DNA from: JAPUIN01 sp041580375
GTDB lineage: Bacteria > Acidobacteriota > Polarisedimenticolia > Gp22-AA2
Assembly (NCBI GenBank): GCA_041580375.1
Contig: JBFGDZ010000136.1
Span: 1 to 9,848 of the forward strand
Length of the DNA stretch: 9,848 nucleotides
Direction: 5' to 3'
The notes under the pieces were generated by a model. The model had not been told where the DNA came from. It made no database searches and worked only from the letters and a program-made list of their open reading frames with translations. This document shows positions 1-5,490 of the stretch, piece by piece; position 1 is the first letter of the stretch; every line of letters starts with the position of its first letter. Both the position numbers and the translations under genes were made by a program.

Positions 1-1
1 C

Positions 2-1177
2 CTCGAGGCGATGCGCATCGAGGTCAAAGTCTACTACGCCGACGAGATGTACCGGTCCGGAATGATGGTGCCGCAGATCATCCAGGCCCTGGAGGGCCGT
101 GACGCCATCGCGCGCATCCTGCACGAGTGCACGGGACGCCGCCACGAGGCCGACTGGAACCCTTTCAACCCGATCTGCCGCGCCTGCGGGCGCATGACCG
201 GGACGAAGGTCACCGGCTTCTCGGTCGCCGCGGAGACGGTCGACTACGAGTGCGAGTGCGGTGACCGGGGAACGGTCACGATGCGCGGCGGCGGCAAGCT
301 CACGTGGCGCGTCGACTGGCCGGCGCGGTGGGCGCGCATCCCGGTGACCGTCGAGCCGTTCGGGAAGGACCACGCGACACGCGGTGGCTCCTACGAGAGC
401 GGCGCCCGCATCTGCCGCGAGGTGTTCGGCGCGCCGCCCCCGTTCCCCATCAAATACGAGTGGATCTCGTTCAAGGGGATGGGGGACATGTCGAAGAGCA
501 AGGGGAACGTGCTCTCGGTGCACCGGATGCTGGAGGTCCTCCCGCCCGAGGTGCTGCGCTACCTGGTCGTGAAGACGCGGCCGATGCGATCGATCGGTTT
601 CGATCCCGGACAGCCGCTGCTGTCGCTGATGGACGAGTTCGACGACGCCGCCTCGAAGAACCGCGACGCGCGCGCGCTGGCCCTGTCGGAGGCGCACCGG
701 TTCACGCCGGTGGGCATCCCGTTCCGACACCTGGTGAACGTGGTGCAGATGGCGGACCACGACCTGGATCAGGTCATCGTCATCCTGCGCCGAAACGGTT
801 ACCCCGTCGAGGATCCGGCCGCGCTGAAGGAGCGCGCCCGTTACGCTCAGCGCTGGCTCGAGACGTTCGCGCCGCCGGAGGCGAAATTCTCCGTGCAGCG
901 GACGATGCCGGAGCGCGCGGGCCGGCTGTCGCGGGAACAGCGCCGCTTTTTGGCCCGGCTCGGGCAGGGGCTGCGTTCCGGGATGAGCGGCGAGGAGATC
1001 CACGCGCTGATCTACGCGCTGGCGGGGGAGGAAGGCATGCCGAAGCCGAACGAGGCGTTCGAGGCGATCTACACCGTGTTCCTCGGCACGCGGCGCGGGC
1101 CGCGCGCCGGCTGGTTCCTCGCGTTCCTCGATCGCAACCTGGTCCTGAAGCGCCTCGAGGAGGCGGGAGGCGCATGA
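2..1177 (+). CDS. lysS: Class I lysyl-tRNA synthetase, 5'-partial
   Basis: Charges tRNA-Lys with lysine in the cytoplasm, using the Rossmann-fold (class I, archaeal-type) enzyme rather than the class II LysRS of most bacteria. The frame is open to the left edge, so the ATG at 11 is internal and the true start is outside; full-length class I LysRS is about 500-530 residues, so about 130 including the HIGH-like motif are missing. Numbering from the ATG at 11, I see paired cysteines C56/C59 and C81/C83 of a zinc-ribbon-like insert, the family block GKLTWRVDWPARW (95-107), EPFGKDHA (115-122) followed by GGSYESG, and the KMSKS-type loop MSKSKGN (160-166). The C-terminal helical anticodon-binding part is complete, with the family-typical block FLGTRRGPRAGWF. 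The stop TGA at 1175-1177 overlaps the next gene's ATG. Family assignment is very secure. Class I LysRS is known in archaea, spirochaetes, many alphaproteobacteria and scattered other bacteria. Confidence 0.95.
   Translation, partial: LEAMRIEVKVYYADEMYRSGMMVPQIIQALEGRDAIARILHECTGRRHEADWNPFNPICRACGRMTGTKVTGFSVAAETVDYECECGDRGTVTMRGGGKLTWRVDWPARWARIPVTVEPFGKDHATRGGSYESGARICREVFGAPPPFPIKYEWISFKGMGDMSKSKGNVLSVHRMLEVLPPEVLRYLVVKTRPMRSIGFDPGQPLLSLMDEFDDAASKNRDARALALSEAHRFTPVGIPFRHLVNVVQMADHDLDQVIVILRRNGYPVEDPAALKERARYAQRWLETFAPPEAKFSVQRTMPERAGRLSREQRRFLARLGQGLRSGMSGEEIHALIYALAGEEGMPKPNEAFEAIYTVFLGTRRGPRAGWFLAFLDRNLVLKRLEEAGGA
1157..1170 (+). promoter_or_regulatory. Ribosome binding site of the TlpA-like gene inside lysS
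   Basis: GAGGAGG (1157-1163) and GGGAGG (1165-1170) lie in the last codons of lysS, 10 and 3 nt before the ATG at 1174. The first has near-ideal spacing. It supports the ATGA overlap start over the long open frame that runs upstream in the same phase (to 304), which is only a shadow of lysS. Confidence 0.7.
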
Positions 1178-1806
1178 AGCGGGGGGCGCTCACGCGGACG
1201 GGCCGGACCGCTGCCTGGGCCCTCGTGGTCGCGCTGCTCGCGGCGTGGCCGGCTCCGGAGACGGTCGCCCAGCGCGGATCGCCGGCGATGCGCGAGAAGC
1301 GGGACGCCTACTACCGGCGCTACATCGGGCGGCCCGCACCGCCGTTCTCGCTTCCGGATCGGAGCGGCCGGACCGTGCGCCTCGCGGACTTTCGCGGCCG
1401 TGTCGTCATCCTGAACTTCTGGTTCTCCACGTGTCCGCCGTGCCGGAAGGAGACGCCGGACCTGATCCGGCTGTACGAGGCGCATCGCGAGGAGGGTCTC
1501 ACGGTGATCGGGATCAACCTCGACCCGATCCTGATTCCCCGGTTCCAGGGCGCCCAGATGGAACGATTTCTGAAGACCTTCGAGATCACCTATCCGATCC
1601 TGATCGGCGACGACGCAGTGTTCGAGGCCTACGGCGAAGTGCCGGTCCAGCCGACCACCTTCGTGATCGACCGGGACGGCAGGGTGGATCGGATCTTCTG
1701 GGGAGCCTTTCCCGCGAGCGCCTTCGACATGGCCGTGAGGCCGCTGCTCGCGGCCTCGCCCGTTCAGCCTCCGGCGCCGGCCGCCGAGAGACCCTCGGGG
1801 CCGTAG
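1174..1806 (+). CDS. TlpA-like secreted thioredoxin-fold oxidoreductase
   Basis: Predicted extracytoplasmic thiol-disulfide oxidoreductase of the TlpA/ResA/AhpC-TSA-like group, 210 residues. Residues 1-32 form a Sec signal peptide: Arg-rich start, hydrophobic core AAWALVVALLAAW, likely cleavage after TVA (30-32). No lipobox cysteine is seen. The mature part opens with the family-typical IGRPAPPFSLPDRSG (51-65) and LADFRGRVVILNFW, then the active site CPPC (C87-C90 in FSTCPPCRKE), and the cis-proline loop VQPTTF (P160) before the strand VIDRDGRV. The tail after about 195 is Pro/Ala-rich and disordered. The start is chosen because the ATG overlaps the lysS stop and has GAGGAGG 10 nt upstream. 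Its substrate (cytochrome c maturation, general protein disulfides or peroxide) cannot be told. Coupling to a tRNA synthetase probably reflects compact packing, not pathway. Its 3' end overlaps the convergent kinase gene by 43 bp. Confidence 0.93.
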   Translation: MKRGALTRTGRTAAWALVVALLAAWPAPETVAQRGSPAMREKRDAYYRRYIGRPAPPFSLPDRSGRTVRLADFRGRVVILNFWFSTCPPCRKETPDLIRLYEAHREEGLTVIGINLDPILIPRFQGAQMERFLKTFEITYPILIGDDAVFEAYGEVPVQPTTFVIDRDGRVDRIFWGAFPASAFDMAVRPLLAASPVQPPAPAAERPSGP

Positions 1807-1833
1807 ACCGCCCGCCGCCAGTTCCGGCGCCGG
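1764..1833. other. Convergent gene overlap with paired palindromes
   Basis: The thioredoxin-like gene (+, ending 1806) and the kinase gene (-, ending 1764) overlap tail to tail by 43 bp, so no intergenic terminator space exists. Two identical perfect 10-bp palindromes CCGGCGCCGG lie at 1771-1780 and 1824-1833, one within and one just beyond the overlap. They could base-pair locally or with each other, but no T-tract follows on either strand, so this is not a classical intrinsic terminator. Such palindromes are also expected by chance in DNA this GC-rich. Confidence 0.35.
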
Positions 1834-3422
1834 CGCGCCGCTTCGCGGGGGTCGATCCGCGGGAGGACGACGAGCCGTCCGGCGCGCCCGCCGCCCGGAT
1901 GCGGCGGACGTCCCGTGACCCAACCGCCTGCCCGTCTCGCGCGAGCCGCCGGATCGAGCGCGCTCATCCACGCGGCGCCGATCGCCGTCGCGTCGGGGAG
2001 CGCCTCGACGATCACGGAGCACTGCAGGAGATCGGCCTGAGCCTGCAGCAGCGTGCGGCAGACCGCGAGGCCGCCCGAGACGAATACGGCCGGCGCCCGG
2101 CGCCGGCGGGCCGGGCGGTCGGCGCCCGCGCCGCCGCAGGGGCCGGTCCGAAGGGCGATCTCGGCGCAGCGCTGCGCGATCGATTCGATGGCGGCTCGCA
2201 CGAGGTCGCGGTCGGCGGCCCCGCGGACGTCGCCCGAGAACGCGGGCCGGGCGCGCGGGTCCCAGTGCGGTGCGCCCAGGCCGCCGACGGCGGGCAGGAA
2301 GTGGACCGTCCGATCCCCGTCGGGAGGCGGACCGAGAAACCGATCGAGATCGGCGACGCGCAGCGTGAGGCGGAGCCGGCGAAGCGCCCAGTCGACGGCC
2401 GTCGCCGCGGCATTGACGGTCCCCTCGAGAGCGTACAGGGCGCGAGAGTCCCCGCCGCTCCCTCCCGGGCCGTGCTCCTCACGCCATGAAGCGATCAGCG
2501 TTTTGAGGAGGCCGCGGGGCACACGCGAGCCCGCGACTCCGGTGCGCAGCACGAACGCGCCCGTCCCGTAGTTGATCACCAGGCGTCCTTCATCCCGAAG
2601 GCCGACGAGCCCCGCCACGGCGGCCTGCTGATCCCCCGTGAGCGTCCCGAGCCGGAGCCTCCGGGATCCGACCCTCAGCTCGAGGTCTCCGTCCGGGAAG
2701 GTCGGGATGAGAGCGGGGAGCGCGGGCGCGTCGAGGAGGGGCTGCAGACCGAACAGGTCGAACAGGTCGGGATCCCAGGCCCGCGGCGCGAGATTCATCA
2801 AGGACGTGCGCTGCGCGTTGGCGTGATCGATGGCGTAGATCGATCCCCCGCTGAGGCGCCAGACGAGGAACGTGCCGAGCGTCCCCCACAGGGCCGTCCC
2901 CCTCGATACCCTGCGCCTCAGCCCCGGAACGTTGCGCAGCGCCCAGGCGAGCTTGGACGCCGAGTAGTGCGGGCTGAGGCGCAGACCCGTCCGCGCCGCG
3001 ATGAGGTCCGCCGTGCCGGCTCCGCCAGCGCCGCCGCTTCCCGCCGTCCGCGCGCCCCTCCGGAGCAGTCGATCGCACTGCACCCCGCCGCGGCGATCGA
3101 GCCAGGAATAGGCGGGAGTGAGAGGGCGTCCGGACCCGCGGTCCCAGAACAGGATCGTCGATCGCTGGGTGGCGATGCCGAGCGACGGTGGGCCGGCCGC
3201 GTCCGGCGCACCGCCGCCCGCCCGCCGCGCGATTTCGAGCAGCACCTCGACCGAGGCCGAGGCGATCTCCGCGGCGTCCTGTTCGATCCGCCCGGGGCCG
3301 GGGGCGCGCGTCGAGATCCTGCGCCTGGTGATCGTGGTCGCGGGCCGGCGGCGCCGCGGGACGAGCGCGATCCCCTTCACGCTGGAGGACCCCAGGTCGA
3401 GCCCGATCGACGCAACACTCAT
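1764..3422 (-). CDS. FGGY-family carbohydrate kinase, glycerol-kinase-like
   Basis: Predicted cytoplasmic ATP-dependent kinase of a polyol or sugar, 552 residues (typical GlpK is about 500). Glycerol-kinase-like blocks occur in order: phosphate-binding GLDLGSSSVKG (7-17), QRSTILFWD (86-94), YSWLDRR (105-111), SPHYSASKLAW (150-160), GTLGTFLVWRLSGG (180-193), GDQQAA (263-268) with the expected catalytic Asp D264, NYGTGAF (284-290), ALEGTVNAAATAVDW (331-345), GLGAPHWDPRARP (381-393), ESIAQR (413-418) and SGGLAV (449-454). Two glycerol-contact positions differ from E. coli GlpK by my alignment: E84 is S88 and Y135 is H152, so the substrate may not be glycerol. Low-complexity Gly/Ala/Arg inserts sit at about 119-138 and 428-444. 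The ATG at 3422-3420 has GGAGA 8 nt upstream and lies one base after the stop of the upstream dockerin-like gene, so it is probably translationally coupled. Open frame further upstream is a shadow of that gene. The stop TGA at 1766-1764 lies inside the convergent thioredoxin gene. Confidence 0.92.
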   Translation of the reverse strand: MSVASIGLDLGSSSVKGIALVPRRRRPATTITRRRISTRAPGPGRIEQDAAEIASASVEVLLEIARRAGGGAPDAAGPPSLGIATQRSTILFWDRGSGRPLTPAYSWLDRRGGVQCDRLLRRGARTAGSGGAGGAGTADLIAARTGLRLSPHYSASKLAWALRNVPGLRRRVSRGTALWGTLGTFLVWRLSGGSIYAIDHANAQRTSLMNLAPRAWDPDLFDLFGLQPLLDAPALPALIPTFPDGDLELRVGSRRLRLGTLTGDQQAAVAGLVGLRDEGRLVINYGTGAFVLRTGVAGSRVPRGLLKTLIASWREEHGPGGSGGDSRALYALEGTVNAAATAVDWALRRLRLTLRVADLDRFLGPPPDGDRTVHFLPAVGGLGAPHWDPRARPAFSGDVRGAADRDLVRAAIESIAQRCAEIALRTGPCGGAGADRPARRRRAPAVFVSGGLAVCRTLLQAQADLLQCSVIVEALPDATAIGAAWMSALDPAARARRAGGWVTGRPPHPGGGRAGRLVVLPRIDPREAARRRRNWRRAVYGPEGLSAAGAGG

Positions 3423-3423
3423 G

Positions 3424-5490
3424 CTACGGATCTCCGGTGGACGCCGCCCCGGCTCCTTCCGGCGGCCGGCCGAAACGGGAGGCCAGCAGCGCCAGGTCCG
3501 CGCCATCGACGAGACCGCTCCCGTCGATGTCGGCACCGGAACTATAGAGCGGATCGCTCCCGCGGCGCCCGAAGGAACGCGCGAGGAGCGCCAGGTCGAA
3601 TCCGTCGATGCGTCCGCTGCGATCGAGATCGATCCGGCGTGGATCGAGCTCGATCCGGAGGATGCCCGGCGCGAGCGCCGCCCCGCCGTCGGGGTTCGTG
3701 AGGCGCAGGCTCCGCGGGCCGAGCGCCGCGGCGGGCGAAGCGCGCACATGGAGGCGGAGGAGATCACCCGGGCCGCCGGGCCGGACCGCCTCGACCTCCC
3801 GGACGTCGACCGCGATGCCGGGGCCGGCCTCGACGGCCGCGCCCGGGTGCAGGTCGTCCCCGGGGATCTCCAGGTCCGCCGCATCCCCCTGGGTCAGCGC
3901 GAGGATCCCGGACGGTTCAAGCCGGGGCGACGAGAAGAACTCGAGCGCCTGCAGAAAGAGGGCGTCCGAATGGCCGCCGGCGAGCGACCCGAGCCGCGCG
4001 TCCGACCAGACTGCGATCATGCGAGGCGGGGGCGGCAGCGGCGGGTCCCCCCCGGCGCCGTTCAAACCGGGGACAGGAACGAGCCGCGGCGCCCGCTGCG
4101 CCGCGGGGCCCGGGCCGGGCACGGCGCCGCCCGGGGGGCCGCGAAGCCGGCCCCGCGCATCGACCGCTCCCGCGCGGATCGACGGCGCGGCCGGGTCGCC
4201 CAGATCCTCCCAGGCGACGGCGAGCGATCCGTCCGCGAGGAGAATCCCGTGACGCTCCCCGACGAATCCGCGCCCCGATCGCAGGGTCACCGGACGGGGC
4301 CACGGGCTCGTGCCGTCGGCGCGCAGGCGGCGTGCCAAAAGCGCCTCGCCGTTTCCGGTCTCGATCCAGGTGACGATCGGTCCGCCGGCGGCCGACGCGA
4401 TCGACGGGAGGCGCGGCACACCCACGAGCACGGGATCCGATATCAGCATTCCCTCCTCGGACCACTGGCGATCCAGCGCGGCGTCATAGAGTTGACCGCG
4501 CAGACCGTCGCGGGAGAAGACCACCAGCAGATCCTGCTCCCCGCCGGGGGCGATCGCCGCATCGGGCGCCTCCCCGCCGCCGGGCAGGAGGGTGCTTCCC
4601 GGGGCCGCGAGGACGGGCGTTCCCCGTTCATCGATCCTCTGGATCCGGTGGGTGAACCCCGGGTCGGCGGCCTCCTCGTTCCGCTCCCGCCAGACGAGCC
4701 AGGCCCCACCCTGCCCGTCGGCGGCGAGGCGCGAATCGTGCGCCGACAGGCTCGAACCATCCGCCACGATGGCGGGCGAGGTCCACACCGGCACGCCGGA
4801 TGCGTCGAATCGCTGCACGAGGAGCGTCCCCGCGTACGGGGCGCCGTCGAGGCTCCGGTGCCACGCCAGGAAGAAACCGCCGGCCGGGTCGAGCGTCGCG
4901 AGCGGGTATCCGGTCGCGGAGTCCTTCGCCGCGGGATGGACGGGCGCGTCGGCGAAGAGACCCGCTCCCCCTCCGTCCACGGCGTGAAGAAACACCCGTG
5001 GGCGGTCCTCGTCGCCGGCGAATCCGGCGTCGATACCGACGACGAGAACGGCTCCCGGGGCGATCGCCGCCGCCCCGGCGGCGATCTGGTCGCCCCGGCC
5101 TCCGGCGATCGCGACGCCGCAGGAATCGGCGGCGAGATAGCGGTCCCCGATCGGGAGCACCGCGAGATCTCCGGCGAGGTGGATGAGGCGGACGTCGAGC
5201 CCCTCGACGAATGGATTCGACAGACCCCAGGATCGGTCGTTCGTGATGAGAAAGTATCCTCCGCCGCCGTCGGGCACGGCCGCGCGGACTGCGCGCGACG
5301 AGGGGCGCTGCGCGCACAGGGGCTCTCCACCGGGCGCGAGGAGCGGCCGCCAGCCGGCCAGCGCGCCGGAGGGACCGATCGCCGCGACGGCACCGAACAG
5401 AAGAAGCGCGGCCGCCCCATGGGAGGGTGATCGGGACGGCCGCGGCGCCCCGGTCGGGCGCCATCTCCCGTCATGGAAGCGGTCGCTCAG
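3424..5490 (-). CDS. Secreted propeller-like repeat protein with TIG-like and dockerin-like C-terminus
   Basis: About 688 residues if read from the CTG at 5490-5488; function unknown, probably exported or surface-bound. Residues 25-46 are a signal-peptide-like core (AAALLLFGAVAAIGPSGALA, cleavage after ALA). From about 70 to 520 there are seven or eight degenerate units of the form 'A-D-G-x-G-G-hydrophobic-x-W ... hydrophobic-Q-R-x-D-x-x-G-x-P-x-W', for example near 198-236, 254-292, 362-397 and 414-447, suggesting a beta-propeller. Residues about 534-614 (LEIPGDDL ... LRLTNPDGG) look like a TIG/IPT immunoglobulin-like domain. Residues 619-675 hold two EF-hand-like dockerin repeats: D621-x-D623-x-S625-x-R627-x-D629-x2-D632 and D654-x-D656-x-S658-x-L660-x-D662-x2-D665, each followed by a LALLA(R/S)xFG helix. 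There is no ATG, GTG or TTG in this frame near the expected start; the first is a GTG at 5277, beyond the signal peptide. The start may therefore be CTG, or a base is missing (see findings). Confidence 0.82.
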   Translation of the reverse strand: MSDRFHDGRWRPTGAPRPSRSPSHGAAALLLFGAVAAIGPSGALAGWRPLLAPGGEPLCAQRPSSRAVRAAVPDGGGGYFLITNDRSWGLSNPFVEGLDVRLIHLAGDLAVLPIGDRYLAADSCGVAIAGGRGDQIAAGAAAIAPGAVLVVGIDAGFAGDEDRPRVFLHAVDGGGAGLFADAPVHPAAKDSATGYPLATLDPAGGFFLAWHRSLDGAPYAGTLLVQRFDASGVPVWTSPAIVADGSSLSAHDSRLAADGQGGAWLVWRERNEEAADPGFTHRIQRIDERGTPVLAAPGSTLLPGGGEAPDAAIAPGGEQDLLVVFSRDGLRGQLYDAALDRQWSEEGMLISDPVLVGVPRLPSIASAAGGPIVTWIETGNGEALLARRLRADGTSPWPRPVTLRSGRGFVGERHGILLADGSLAVAWEDLGDPAAPSIRAGAVDARGRLRGPPGGAVPGPGPAAQRAPRLVPVPGLNGAGGDPPLPPPPRMIAVWSDARLGSLAGGHSDALFLQALEFFSSPRLEPSGILALTQGDAADLEIPGDDLHPGAAVEAGPGIAVDVREVEAVRPGGPGDLLRLHVRASPAAALGPRSLRLTNPDGGAALAPGILRIELDPRRIDLDRSGRIDGFDLALLARSFGRRGSDPLYSSGADIDGSGLVDGADLALLASRFGRPPEGAGAASTGDP
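3431..3435 (-). promoter_or_regulatory. Ribosome binding site of the FGGY kinase
   Basis: GGAGA on the minus strand, 8 nt before the kinase ATG, lies within the last codons of the dockerin-like gene. The upstream stop TAG (3426-3424) and the ATG (3422-3420) are separated by a single C. This layout favours ribosome re-initiation and sets the kinase start. Confidence 0.65.
3489..3636 (-). other. Dockerin-like tandem EF-hand domain
   Basis: This segment encodes two calcium-loop repeats (about 22 residues each, spaced 33 residues) near the C-terminus of the secreted repeat protein, with DLDRSGRIDGFDLALLARSFG in the first and DIDGSGLVDGADLALLASRFG in the second given here only as motif guides (Asp at loop positions 1, 3, 9 and 12). 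Type I dockerins bind cohesins in cellulosomes. In non-cellulolytic bacteria such repeats commonly end secreted proteins and may serve only calcium-dependent folding or surface attachment. No cohesin is in this window. Confidence 0.75.

Noticed and set aside
304..1173. Upstream in-phase extension of the thioredoxin-like gene
   Set aside because: The frame is open from 304, but this part overlaps lysS and is shadow sequence; the signal peptide and Shine-Dalgarno sequence fix the start at 1174.
1245..2489. A 414-codon plus-strand frame across the thioredoxin/kinase junction
   Set aside because: Out of frame with the CPPC protein and antisense to the kinase; composition is shadow-like.
3118..5430. 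A 770-codon open frame on the plus strand
   Set aside because: It lies antisense to the kinase and dockerin-like genes, is Arg/Gly/Pro-rich without recognisable motifs, and reflects the scarcity of stop codons in GC-rich coding DNA.
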